Of a DNA stretch of 64,000 nucleotides, positions 52,497 through 61,069 are shown in pieces. This stretch comes from Butyrivibrio sp. (GTDB taxonomy: Bacteria > Bacillota > Clostridia > Lachnospirales > Lachnospiraceae). The first letter of the stretch is position 1; the number at the start of each line of letters is the position of its first letter. The notes under the pieces were generated by a model, which was not told the origin of the DNA, made no database searches, and saw nothing but the letters and a program-made list of their open reading frames with translations. The stretch lies in the NCBI GenBank assembly GCA_022486625.1, contig JAKVKH010000011.1:18651-82650 (forward strand). Reading direction: 5' to 3'. The translations under genes and the position numbers were made by a program.

Positions 52497-53637
52497 AAAT
52501 GGACTTGTATATACACAGAAGGGCGGTTTTGAAGAACGGGAAGTCCGGATCAGCGGCACACTTTTTACAGATCAGAAAAATCCGGCAGATGAGCAGGAAG
52601 TCATTGATGCGACAGGATGCTATGTGATTCCGGGGCTTACCGATATTCATGTTCATGGTTGTAATAATCAGGATTTCTGCGATGCGGATGCAGCTGCAAT
52701 CGGCAGCTTCGCTGCTTATGAAGCATCAAAGGGCATTACGGCTATCTGCCCGACGACCATGACAATTCCGGAGAAAAGACTTCTGAAGATTGCGGAAACG
52801 GCAGCGCAGTATTGTGAAATGACAGAAAAAGACAGTGCGGCACATGCGAGAGAGGCAATATTTGCGGGAATCAATATGGAAGGCCCGTTTATATCTCCGG
52901 ACAAGAAGGGCTCACAGGAAAAAAGTGACATCAGAAAACCCGATGCTGCATTTATCCGTCAGATGCTGACGAAGTCAGGCGGAAGAATCTGCCTTGTGGA
53001 TATAGCGCCTGAAATGGAAGGGTCAGAAGAACTGATCCGGGAAATGAAAAACAAGGTGATAATTTCCATTGCGCATACCAATGCAGATTATGATACTGCA
53101 AGTCATGCCATGGAGCTTGGAGTGCATCATGTCACACATCTGTATAATGCCATGAGTGCCTATGATCATCGTGCACCGGGTGTTGTCGGTGCAGCAAGCG
53201 ATGACCCGCAGTGCATGGTGGAACTGATCTGTGACGGTGTGCATAATCATCCGTCTATTGTGCGTAATACATTCAGAATATTCGGAACAGATCGTGTGGT
53301 ACTGGTCAGCGACAGTATGCGTGCAACCGGGATGCCGGATGGAATTTATGAACTGGGTGGGCATAAGGTACATGTAAACGGGAAAAAAGCACTTCTCGAA
53401 GACGGGACAATTGCTGCCAGTGTAACCAATCTGATGGACTGTATGAAGACCTGTGTGCAGGAAATGCAGATTCCACTGGAAACAGCAGTGAAATGTGCGG
53501 CCGTTAATCCGGCCAAATCAATCGGGATGTATGACCGCTTTGGAAGTATTTCTGCGGGTAAGTTTGCCAATGCAGTACTGCTTGACTGCAAAACGCTGGA
53601 AACCCGAAAAGTAATCCTCAGAGGTAAGGCACTCTGA
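52486..53637 (+). CDS. nagA: N-acetylglucosamine-6-phosphate deacetylase
   Basis: A 383-residue amidohydrolase converting GlcNAc-6-P into GlcN-6-P and acetate. Metal and substrate residues are seen in LTDIHVHGCNNQDF, the Glu of GINMEGPFISP, SIAHTNADYDTASHAMELGVHHVTHLYNAMSAYDHRAPG, CDGVHNHPSIV and the catalytic Asp in LVSDSMRATGMPDG. The start is a GTG inside the end of nagB, with AAAGGG upstream. It closes the operon; a 10-bp hairpin spans its stop codon and the next gene is convergent. Confidence 0.95.
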   Translation: MIIKNGLVYTQKGGFEEREVRISGTLFTDQKNPADEQEVIDATGCYVIPGLTDIHVHGCNNQDFCDADAAAIGSFAAYEASKGITAICPTTMTIPEKRLLKIAETAAQYCEMTEKDSAAHAREAIFAGINMEGPFISPDKKGSQEKSDIRKPDAAFIRQMLTKSGGRICLVDIAPEMEGSEELIREMKNKVIISIAHTNADYDTASHAMELGVHHVTHLYNAMSAYDHRAPGVVGAASDDPQCMVELICDGVHNHPSIVRNTFRIFGTDRVVLVSDSMRATGMPDGIYELGGHKVHVNGKKALLEDGTIAASVTNLMDCMKTCVQEMQIPLETAVKCAAVNPAKSIGMYDRFGSISAGKFANAVLLDCKTLETRKVILRGKAL

Positions 53638-53641
53638 GGAT
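53614..53641. terminator. Hairpin at the end of the amino-sugar operon
   Basis: ATCCTCAGAG pairs with CTCTGAGGAT around eight bases, spanning the nagA stop. The 3' flank is only moderately T-rich, so termination is likely but not certain. Confidence 0.5.
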
Positions 53642-53645
53642 CTGC

Positions 53646-55349
53646 TTATCTGTTTCTTAAAAAAGTTCTGAGGTAATCGAGAATTCCCTGCCGGTTTTGA
53701 ATGCGTACCATTGCATACAGCATTTCCGGTGTGGGAATTTTTGTTCCTGGTATCCATGCATAATACCCGGGAAACCATTCGGTAGGGCTATAGCTTTCTT
53801 TTGCACGGTACAGATTCTTAAAGCCGTAACAGGAATTCAGATGCTCATATACAAAATTCAGCAGCTTTGCAGCACTTCCAGGCGTTTCGCCTTCTTCAAT
53901 AACATTGGCAAGTGGAGCAAGTCCCATGCTGACGCTTTGAATCCCTTCTTCTCTGAAAACCTGAAAAGCTTCATACATGATCTTTTCAGTGATGCCGGAA
54001 GGCGCGTCGTGTGAGCGTCTTGTGATGTCTGCCATATAGCCGGTCTGACCGTTGTATGGGCAGTATACATTAAAACCATAAATTCGCCCGGAAGCATCAC
54101 TTGCATAGAAATATCTTTTATCCAGCGGCTGGTCCAGACCTGTACTGCCAAGCGTGAAGGTCAGAAGGCTGCTGTTCTTATCGTGAAGCCATTCATCTGT
54201 AATCTGGTTAATGGCTTTCTCTATTTCCGGATCCCGTCTTTCCAGAGGCCTGTATTCATGTACCGTCAGTCCGGCATTGGTGGCATGATTGATGTTCATC
54301 CGCATTTTTGCACCTTTTTTGCCGGCGATTGTATATTCCTGAATATTGAAACTGGCTTCCTCACCACATTTGACGGTTCCAAAACCCTGACGTTTATATT
54401 CATCAAGATATTTTCCGGTGATACTGAGAAATACAAGTTTATGATTACTGTTCTGACAGAACAGCCTGAATTCAGTCAGGAAAGCCGGGAAATCTTCAGG
54501 CGCACAGATCGGGTCGCCGTTTACAATAACAGTACTTTTTACAATTCCATAAGGAAGTACACCCTCCACTTTTTTACTGAAATACAGTAGCTTATCATCT
54601 TCCAAAGTCAGGTAAGAAGCAGGGTTCTGACCATACTTCAGAACAATTTTCCTGGCTCTCTGCATATCTTTTTCTGTCCAGAGGAAGCGTTCAATCCAGG
54701 GCTGGAGAAAATAAAGAAGAGAAATGCCGATACAGCTCCATGTGAACCAGAACATGAAATTCTCAAACCGGACGCTGGGGAACCCCGGAGCGTTGTTGTT
54801 GGTCGTTCCGAACAGAATACCAAATGCTTCCTGCATACTGTCCCAGAAGATCAGCTTTTTGGGAATACCTGACAGCTGCAGTTTGAGAATGTGGTAACTG
54901 ACTGTTGCATTCAAAAAGATACACAGAACCGCAGCAGTCAGAAAAAAGAGCCCCTGCTTTACGGAACGACGTTCGGATTTGCAGCAGAAATCTCTATGCC
55001 ATAGCAGCAGAACCAGCAGAAAAATGCCATCGATACTACCGCTGATGATCAAAAAGGAGAAATCATGCCCAAGGAATATAAAGGGCAGGAAACAGTGCAG
55101 CAGGTTCAGCGATAAAATGGTAACTGTCAGATACCAGGCGGCCCTTTTGCGCTGATACAGGTGATAAATGGTTGTCAGCATCAGAAGGGCAATAATGCGG
55201 GCAGTCATTTTTTTCATGTCCAGTGCAGGCATGAAGTAATCTGTAAATATATTTGCGGGAAAAAAGCTGAGCAGGAGAATTGCGGCGGCAAAAGCTCCCA
55301 GTAAGATAATCATGGTATTTTCCAAACGGATTCTGTATTTTGAATTCAT
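53646..55349 (-). CDS. DUF2156 / MprF-like lysyltransferase-domain membrane protein
   Basis: A 567-residue protein. About six hydrophobic helices occupy the first ~225 residues. The C-terminal half (about 260-560) resembles the MprF catalytic domain (DUF2156): SYLTLEDDKLLYFSKKVEGVLPYGIVKSTVIVNGDPICAPEDFPAFLTEF, GFGTVKCGEEASFNI, KMRMNINHATNAGL and SMGLAPLANV. MprF proteins transfer Lys or Ala from tRNA to phosphatidylglycerol; this shorter form lacks the large N-terminal flippase. The ATG at 55349 follows CAGGAG. Convergent with nagA nine bases away. Substrate amino acid is not predictable. Confidence 0.83.
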   Translation of the reverse strand: MNSKYRIRLENTMIILLGAFAAAILLLSFFPANIFTDYFMPALDMKKMTARIIALLMLTTIYHLYQRKRAAWYLTVTILSLNLLHCFLPFIFLGHDFSFLIISGSIDGIFLLVLLLWHRDFCCKSERRSVKQGLFFLTAAVLCIFLNATVSYHILKLQLSGIPKKLIFWDSMQEAFGILFGTTNNNAPGFPSVRFENFMFWFTWSCIGISLLYFLQPWIERFLWTEKDMQRARKIVLKYGQNPASYLTLEDDKLLYFSKKVEGVLPYGIVKSTVIVNGDPICAPEDFPAFLTEFRLFCQNSNHKLVFLSITGKYLDEYKRQGFGTVKCGEEASFNIQEYTIAGKKGAKMRMNINHATNAGLTVHEYRPLERRDPEIEKAINQITDEWLHDKNSSLLTFTLGSTGLDQPLDKRYFYASDASGRIYGFNVYCPYNGQTGYMADITRRSHDAPSGITEKIMYEAFQVFREEGIQSVSMGLAPLANVIEEGETPGSAAKLLNFVYEHLNSCYGFKNLYRAKESYSPTEWFPGYYAWIPGTKIPTPEMLYAMVRIQNRQGILDYLRTFLRNR

Positions 55350-55496
55350 CGTAAACACTCCTGTAAGCAGTCAATTGATATAATACTTTGATTGTACAAC
55401 TTTATGCTGGAATTATCCATTTATGTTAACAGTTGCAGAAAGGTGCAGGTTACGACTATGATAAAGACATAGAACAGTAAAAGAGGTAAATGCAAA

Positions 55497-55994
55497 ATGA
55501 TCACACATCCGTTTCCACCATTATATGATGAGAATTCAGAGATTCTGATTCTCGGGAGTTTTCCTTCGGTAAAATCACGCGAGATGAATTTCTTTTACGG
55601 GCATCCGCAGAACAGGTTCTGGAAGGTGATGAGTACGATCCTGCAGGAGCCGCTCCCGGTCACGGTAACGGAGAAGAAAGCGATGCTGCTCGGGCATCAC
55701 ATCGCTTTGTTTGATGTCATCAGATCCTGTGATATTGAAGGATCTTCTGACAGCAGCATTCGCAATGTGCAGGTAAATGATCTTTCCGATATCATTAAGA
55801 CAAGCAGAATCGGAAACCGTATTTATGTCAATGGTAACAAGGCCAGAGACCTTTATATGAAATATACGCTGCCGCAGACCGGAATTCCCTGTATTACGCT
55901 TCCCTCTACAAGCCCTGCCAATGCAGCATTTTCCGTAGACCGGCTGGTCAGAATCTGGGGAGAAAAACTTGATGTCGGAAAGGCATTGAAATGA
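55497..55994 (+). CDS. DNA-deoxyinosine glycosylase (UDG family 6)
   Basis: A 165-residue base-excision enzyme of the hypoxanthine-DNA glycosylase type. The active-site motif region is LILGSFPSVKSREMNFFYGHPQNRFWKVM near the N-terminus, and the second motif is LPSTSPANAAFS near 140. It removes deaminated adenine (hypoxanthine) and possibly uracil from DNA. Full length for the family. Start follows AGAGGTAAATG. A strong terminator follows. Confidence 0.88.
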   Translation: MITHPFPPLYDENSEILILGSFPSVKSREMNFFYGHPQNRFWKVMSTILQEPLPVTVTEKKAMLLGHHIALFDVIRSCDIEGSSDSSIRNVQVNDLSDIIKTSRIGNRIYVNGNKARDLYMKYTLPQTGIPCITLPSTSPANAAFSVDRLVRIWGEKLDVGKALK

Positions 55995-55995
55995 A

Positions 55996-56043
55996 AAAGA
56001 GCACGTGAATCAGTGGCAGCATACCACTGATTCACGTGCTCTT
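55996..56043. terminator. Bidirectional terminator between glycosylase and typA
   Basis: A perfect stem of about 20 bp (inner part CACGTGAATCAGTGG) with loop CAGCATA, an A-run before and TCTT after, serving both convergent genes. Confidence 0.85.
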
Positions 56044-56054
56044 CTGGCTGTTTA

Positions 56055-57905
56055 TTAATTGTTCTGAGCTTTCTGCTTTGCAGAGAATCCGGCTCTCTTA
56101 CGCATGGTAGGATCCAGAATTCTCTTACGGATACGAAGAGAAGTAGGAGTAACCTCCAGCAGTTCATCGGTGTCGATGAATTCGATTGCCTGCTCCAGAG
56201 ACATAACCTTAGGCGGAGTCAGACGCAGAGATTCATCAGAAGATGAAGTTCTGGTGTTGGTCAGATGCTTGGTCTTGCAGACGTTGACTTCAATGTCTTC
56301 GCCACGGCCGTTGGCGCCGATGACCATTCCGGAATAAACCTTGTCGCCAGGGCTTACGAAAAGTGTACCACGCTCCTGAGCATTGAACAGACCATAGGTA
56401 ACAGCTTCACCGGTTTCGAAAGAAATCAGAGAACCCTGTTTACGGTAGGAAATCTCTCCCTTATAAGGAGCATAACCGTCAAAAATGGTATTCATGATTC
56501 CGTTACCCTTGGTATCGGTCATGAAATCGCCACGGTAGCCGATCAGTCCACGGGAAGGAATGGAGAACTCAAGACGGCTGTATCCGCCGTTGGCGGCGCC
56601 CATGTTTACAAGTTCACCCTTTCTTTCACTCAGTCTCTGGATGACAGTGCCGGAGTATTCTTCCGGAACATCGATGTAGCATTTTTCCATAGGCTCAAGC
56701 TTCTTGCCGTTCTCATCAAAATGATAAATAACTTCTGCCTTGCTGACAGCAAATTCAAAACCTTCACGACGCATGTTCTCGATCAGAACAGACAGATGCA
56801 GCTCACCACGTCCGGATACCTTCAGCGTATCAGGAGAATCTGTCTCTTCCACACGAAGAGATACATCGGTGTTCAGTTCACGGAACAGCCTGTCACGGAT
56901 ATGACGGCTGGTAACAAACTTGCCTTCCTGACCTGCAAGCGGAGAGTCGTTTACGATAAAGTTCATGGAAATGGTGGGCTCTGAAATCTTCTGGAACGGA
57001 ATGGACTTCGGATCTTCAGGAGAGCAGAGTGTATCACCGATTTTCAGATCTTCAATACCGGAAACAGCAACGATGGAACCAATGCCGGCTTCCTGCACTT
57101 CAACCTTATTCAGACCGATGAATTCATACAGCTTTGTGATCTTGGTCTTGATCAGTCTCTTGGGATCATGATGGTTTACAATCACAACATCCTGATTTAC
57201 CTTGACGGATCCGTTATCAATCTTACCAACACCGATACGGCCGACGTATTCATTGTAGTCGATGGTGCTGATCAGCATCTGTGTTGCAGCTTCAGGATCT
57301 CCGACAGGAGCCGGAATATAGTTGATGATGGTATCCAGCAGCGGTTTCATATCGGTACCTGTCTCGTCAAGATCAAGAGAGGAGATTCCGGCTTTTGCAG
57401 ATGCAAAGACAAACGGGCAGTCAAGCTGCTTGTCATCAGCACCAAGGTCCATCAGAAGTTCAAGAACTTCATCGATAACTTCCTTCGGTCTTGCTTCTGG
57501 ACGGTCAATCTTGTTAATGCAGACAACAACAGGAAGCTTTAATTCCATTGCCTTACGCAGAACGAACTTGGTCTGCGGCATGGGGCCTTCGAATGCATCG
57601 ACAACAAGGATAACACCGTTTACCATCTTAAGTACACGTTCAACTTCACCGCCGAAATCAGCATGACCAGGGGTGTCAATGATATTAATCTTAATATCTT
57701 TATATGTGATGGCGGTGTTTTTGGACATGATCGTGATACCACGCTCTCTCTCGATTGCGTTGGAATCCATGACACGTTCTACTACTTCCTGGTTGTCACG
57801 GAATACACCACTCTGTCTTAAAAGCCCATCTACCAGGGTGGTCTTACCATGGTCGACATGGGCGATAATTGCAACGTTTCTGACATCATTTCTAGTCTGC
57901 TTCAT
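56055..57905 (-). CDS. typA: Translational GTPase TypA/BipA
   Basis: A 616-residue ribosome-binding GTPase of the EF-G family, used in ribosome assembly and stress adaptation. G1 is IIAHVDHGKTTL near the N-terminus, G2 includes ERGITIMSKN, G3 is DTPGHADFGGEVER and G4 is CINKIDRPEARP. The C-terminal domain has SRGLIGYRGDFMTDTKGNG and the TypA ending GKVYSGMVIGANGRGEDIEVN-like and TPPKVMSLEQAIEFI. The start follows AAGGAGTT. A hairpin and a good promoter are upstream. Confidence 0.96.
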   Translation of the reverse strand: MKQTRNDVRNVAIIAHVDHGKTTLVDGLLRQSGVFRDNQEVVERVMDSNAIERERGITIMSKNTAITYKDIKINIIDTPGHADFGGEVERVLKMVNGVILVVDAFEGPMPQTKFVLRKAMELKLPVVVCINKIDRPEARPKEVIDEVLELLMDLGADDKQLDCPFVFASAKAGISSLDLDETGTDMKPLLDTIINYIPAPVGDPEAATQMLISTIDYNEYVGRIGVGKIDNGSVKVNQDVVIVNHHDPKRLIKTKITKLYEFIGLNKVEVQEAGIGSIVAVSGIEDLKIGDTLCSPEDPKSIPFQKISEPTISMNFIVNDSPLAGQEGKFVTSRHIRDRLFRELNTDVSLRVEETDSPDTLKVSGRGELHLSVLIENMRREGFEFAVSKAEVIYHFDENGKKLEPMEKCYIDVPEEYSGTVIQRLSERKGELVNMGAANGGYSRLEFSIPSRGLIGYRGDFMTDTKGNGIMNTIFDGYAPYKGEISYRKQGSLISFETGEAVTYGLFNAQERGTLFVSPGDKVYSGMVIGANGRGEDIEVNVCKTKHLTNTRTSSSDESLRLTPPKVMSLEQAIEFIDTDELLEVTPTSLRIRKRILDPTMRKRAGFSAKQKAQNN

Positions 57906-57929
57906 ATAGTATAACTCCTTAGTATTCGC

Positions 57930-57948
57930 GGAGTCCGAATGACTCCGG
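57930..57948 (-). other. Hairpin in the typA 5' untranslated region
   Basis: CGGAGTC pairs with GACTCCG around five bases, just upstream of the typA ribosome-binding site. Role unknown. Confidence 0.45.
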
Positions 57949-57979
57949 GTGCAAAATATGACTCTTTACAAACTTAAAC

Positions 57980-58008
57980 AGTATAGCACGCGCTTTTTTA
58001 TCTTGCAA
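57980..58008 (-). promoter_or_regulatory. Putative typA promoter
   Basis: Minus strand: TTGCAA, 17-base spacer ending TGC, TATACT (extended -10). Between this and the dapA promoter at 58166 lies AT-rich DNA with no gene evident. Confidence 0.65.
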
Positions 58009-58165
58009 TGAGAAATATGATGAAAAAACATCATTAAATAAGTAGAAAAACAAAAAGTTGCCATAGAGGGTACAGATTGTTCAAAGGTTAAGCCTATTAT
58101 GACATGGGGAAAACCTTACGAAAATAGCCATTTGTGCGAACGGTCTGGTAATTTGTGCGGTATGG

Positions 58166-58195
58166 TTGACAGCCTGGTTTTCCTGGTGCTATGAT
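58166..58195 (+). promoter_or_regulatory. Promoter of the dapA leader
   Basis: Perfect TTGACA, 18-base spacer ending TGC, TATGAT (extended -10). The predicted start of transcription is just before the lysine aptamer. Confidence 0.8.
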
Positions 58196-58202
58196 GTAGC
58201 TG

Positions 58203-58374
58203 TTCAGAGGTAGAGGTTGCGGATTTCAACAGTACATCTTCAGATGTGGCAGACACAGACGAAGAAGGTGGAAAGGGGAATTTGCCGAAAGATCCGATAT
58301 TCTGTAAATCGGATACTTGGGCGTACAGCAAACAGCTGTATGACTGTCATCGTTCAAGATGGGGCGCTATCCGA
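58203..58374 (+). ncRNA. Lysine riboswitch (L box) upstream of dapA
   Basis: The leader carries the L-box core in order: GGTAGAGGTTGCG, ACAGTACAT, AAAGGGGAATTTGCCGAAAG, a P4 hairpin with GATCCGAT/ATCGGAT, ACTTGGGC, a TGACTGTCAT segment and the closing GGGGCGCTATC. An intrinsic terminator follows, so lysine binding is expected to reduce dapA transcription by premature termination. These elements and their order match the known lysine aptamer from lysC leaders. Confidence 0.93.
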
Positions 58375-58408
58375 AAGGGATCATGTGATGCATGAAGAGA
58401 ACTTTTCA

Positions 58409-58441
58409 GGAGCCGGTTCATTTTGAATCGGCTCTTTTTTT
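58409..58441 (+). terminator. Riboswitch-controlled terminator
   Basis: GAGCCGGTTCA pairs with TGAATCGGCTC, followed by seven T; located between the aptamer and dapA. Confidence 0.9.
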
Positions 58442-58514
58442 ACGGATTATTTCATGTTGAAAGTGCCGGAGTGCTGCAGGTAATACACCGCTTCAGGTGA
58501 GGAAAGGGAGAAAG

Positions 58515-59402
58515 ATGGCTATATTTAAAGGCGCAGGTGTTGCGATTGCCACACCATTTAAGGAAAACGGAGAAGTTAATTATGAGGAGTTTGACAGACT
58601 GATCGAATTCCAGATTGAAAACGGAACAGATGCAATCATTGTCTGCGGAACAACAGGTGAGGCGGCAACCATGAGCGAAAGAGAACACATGGAAGTCGTA
58701 AAACACTGTATTGATAAAGTGGCAAAGAGAATTCCTGTGATTGCAGGAACAGGTTCCAATTGCACGGCAACAGCTGTTGCACTTTCCAGGGAGGCCGAGA
58801 GTTATGGGGCAGACGGCGTACTGTGCGTAACGCCATATTACAACAAGGCAACCCAGAACGGACTGATTGCACATTTTACTACAATTGCGGAAGCAATTCA
58901 CATCCCGATGATCATGTACAATGTACCGAGCAGAACAGGCTGCAACATTCAGCCTGAAACAGCAGTAAAACTGGCACGTGAGGTCAGGAACATTGTCGGA
59001 ATCAAGGACGCAACAGGCAATATTGCACAGACGACAACCATGATGCAGCTTGCAGACGGATGTATTGATCTGTATTCCGGTGACGATGATGAAGTAGTAC
59101 CGATCATGGCACTTGGCGGACTTGGCGTGATTTCTGTCCTTTCCAATGTGGCACCGCGGCAGACACATGACATCTGCGCAAAATGTCTTGAAGGGGATTT
59201 TGCAGCAGCAAGACAGCTTCAGTTTAAGGCACTCCCTCTGATCAAGGCACTTTTTTCCGAGGTAAATCCGATTCCGGTAAAGAAAGCATTGACAATGATC
59301 GGAATTGAGGCAGGACCGCTCAGACTTCCGCTGACGGAAATTCAGCCGGAAAATGCACAGAAACTGGAAAATGCCATGCGCTGCTTCGGGCTGCTCGGAT
59401 AA
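58515..59402 (+). CDS. dapA: 4-hydroxy-tetrahydrodipicolinate synthase
   Basis: A 295-residue TIM-barrel enzyme that condenses pyruvate with aspartate semialdehyde, the first step unique to lysine/diaminopimelate synthesis. Conserved segments are GAGVAIATPFKENGEVNYEEF, CGTTGEAATMSEREH, VTPYYNKATQNGL, YNVPSRTG with the catalytic Tyr, and GIKDATGNIAQ with the Schiff-base Lys. The start follows AAAGGGAG. Preceded by the lysine riboswitch and followed by dapB. Confidence 0.97.
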   Translation: MAIFKGAGVAIATPFKENGEVNYEEFDRLIEFQIENGTDAIIVCGTTGEAATMSEREHMEVVKHCIDKVAKRIPVIAGTGSNCTATAVALSREAESYGADGVLCVTPYYNKATQNGLIAHFTTIAEAIHIPMIMYNVPSRTGCNIQPETAVKLAREVRNIVGIKDATGNIAQTTTMMQLADGCIDLYSGDDDEVVPIMALGGLGVISVLSNVAPRQTHDICAKCLEGDFAAARQLQFKALPLIKALFSEVNPIPVKKALTMIGIEAGPLRLPLTEIQPENAQKLENAMRCFGLLG

Positions 59403-59469
59403 ATACAGGTAATCGGGCTGAAACAGAGCACCGGCGTTATATCACATAAGAAAAGGGCTGGGAGTAAAT

Positions 59470-60225
59470 ATGACAAGAATAATCATGCACGGCTGTAACG
59501 GTCGTATGGGACATGTAATTGCAGATCTTGCAAAAGAGGATCCGGATACGGAAATTGTCGCAGGAGTTGATGCACATGGCGAAAGTACATATTCTTTTCC
59601 GGTATTTGCGTCTTTAAGAGAATGCAATGTAGATGCGGATGTTGTAATTGATTTCTCCAATGCACAGGCAGCAGATACACTTCTTGAAAACTGTGCGGAC
59701 AGAGCACTTCCCTGTGTCCTGTGTACAACAGGACTTTCAGATGCACAGCTGGAACTTGTGAAGAAGGCTTCACAGAAGACGGCGATTCTGAAGTCAGCCA
59801 ATATGTCCATGGGAATCAATGTACTTCTGAAAGTGCTCCGTGATGCAGCACCGATTCTGTCTGCAGCCGGGTTTGATATGGAAATTGTGGAAAAGCATCA
59901 TAATCAGAAGTTGGATGCACCGAGCGGTACGGCACTGGCCCTTGCAGATGATATCAATGAGGCAGCGGGCGGAGATTTTGATTATGTATATGATCGCTCC
60001 ACGAGAAGAGAAAAGAGACCACAGAAAGAGATTGGAATTTCATCTGTTCGCGGTGGTTCCATTGTGGGCGATCATGATGTGATTTTTGCGGGAAAAGACG
60101 AAGTGGTAACATTCTCGCATATGGCCTATTCCAGGGCTATTTTCGGAAAAGGTGCGCTGGAGGCTGCCAAATTTCTGGCAGGAAAAGCTGCCGGAATGTA
60201 TGACATGAGTGATGTGATTGGCTGA
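59470..60225 (+). CDS. dapB: 4-hydroxy-tetrahydrodipicolinate reductase
   Basis: A 251-residue NAD(P)H-dependent reductase, the next step of the diaminopimelate pathway. The Rossmann motif is IMHGCNGRMGHVI at the start. The active-site signature is EIVEKHHNQKLDAPSGTALALADDI near 140, and TTGLSDAQ follows the cofactor site. Start follows TGGGAG. It lies 67 bases after dapA, so the riboswitch likely controls both. Confidence 0.96.
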   Translation: MTRIIMHGCNGRMGHVIADLAKEDPDTEIVAGVDAHGESTYSFPVFASLRECNVDADVVIDFSNAQAADTLLENCADRALPCVLCTTGLSDAQLELVKKASQKTAILKSANMSMGINVLLKVLRDAAPILSAAGFDMEIVEKHHNQKLDAPSGTALALADDINEAAGGDFDYVYDRSTRREKRPQKEIGISSVRGGSIVGDHDVIFAGKDEVVTFSHMAYSRAIFGKGALEAAKFLAGKAAGMYDMSDVIG

Positions 60226-60275
60226 TCAGCTGTTCACGGCACTGCCTGTGGCAGTTTACTGCAGAAGGGAACCGG

Positions 60276-61052
60276 ATGAAATTCAGACCCTGTATTGATA
60301 TTCATAATGGAAAAGTAAAACAGATCGTTGGCAGCAGTCTTAAGGATGCCGGAGATCAGGCAGAAGAAAACTTCGTATCCGGGCAGGATGCGAAGTTTTT
60401 TGCGGATCTGTATCACCAGATGGGACTGAGAGGCGGTCATGTGATTTTGCTGAATCCGCAGGACAGCACTTATTATGAACAGACGAAGACACAGGCTTTC
60501 GCAGCACTTTCCGCGCATCCGGGAGAACTGCAGGTCGGAGGAGGAATTACGGCAGAGAATGCGGAGGCGTTTCTGGCAGCAGGAGCTTCACATGTTATTG
60601 TTACCTCTTATGTATTCAGTGACGGTCATGTGAATGAAAGCCATCTGAAACAGCTTGCGCAGGTCGTCGGAAGAGAACATGTTGTACTGGACCTCAGTTG
60701 CAGAAAGAAGGATCAGGCATATTATATTGTCACAGACAGGTGGCAGAAACTGACTGACACGCGCCTCTGTCCGCAGACGATGGAAGAACTTGCAGAATAC
60801 TGTGATGAGTTTCTGGTACATGCGGCAGATGTGGAAGGCAGGCAGAACGGAATCGAGCAGGATGTGACCCGGATTCTGGGCTGCTGGGGGAAAAAACCTG
60901 TGACTTATGCAGGCGGAGTCAGATCGGCTGAGGATATCCGGATGCTGAAGGCACTTGGCGGTGGAAAACTGGATGTGACGGTTGGAAGTGCGCTGGAGAT
61001 TTTTGGTGGTACGCTGACGATTGAAGAGGTAATGAAAGCCTGTGTGGAGTGA
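60276..61052 (+). CDS. hisA: Phosphoribosylformimino-AICAR-phosphate isomerase, eukaryotic type
   Basis: A 258-residue TIM barrel for the fourth step of histidine synthesis. The sequence follows the fungal/plant HIS6 pattern rather than ordinary bacterial HisA: FRPCIDIHNGKVKQIVG at the start, NFVSGQDAKFFADLYHQMGLRGGHVILL, LQVGGGITAENAEAFL, HVIVTSYVFSDG, VLDLSCRKKDQAYYIVTDRWQKLTD, FLVHAADVEGRQNGIEQ and YAGGVRSAEDI, ending LDVTVGSALEIFGG. No other his gene is nearby. It follows dapB by 50 bases and may be on the same transcript. Start follows AAGGGAACC. Confidence 0.88.
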   Translation: MKFRPCIDIHNGKVKQIVGSSLKDAGDQAEENFVSGQDAKFFADLYHQMGLRGGHVILLNPQDSTYYEQTKTQAFAALSAHPGELQVGGGITAENAEAFLAAGASHVIVTSYVFSDGHVNESHLKQLAQVVGREHVVLDLSCRKKDQAYYIVTDRWQKLTDTRLCPQTMEELAEYCDEFLVHAADVEGRQNGIEQDVTRILGCWGKKPVTYAGGVRSAEDIRMLKALGGGKLDVTVGSALEIFGGTLTIEEVMKACVE

Positions 61053-61069
61053 AGTGGGATTGTGACACA

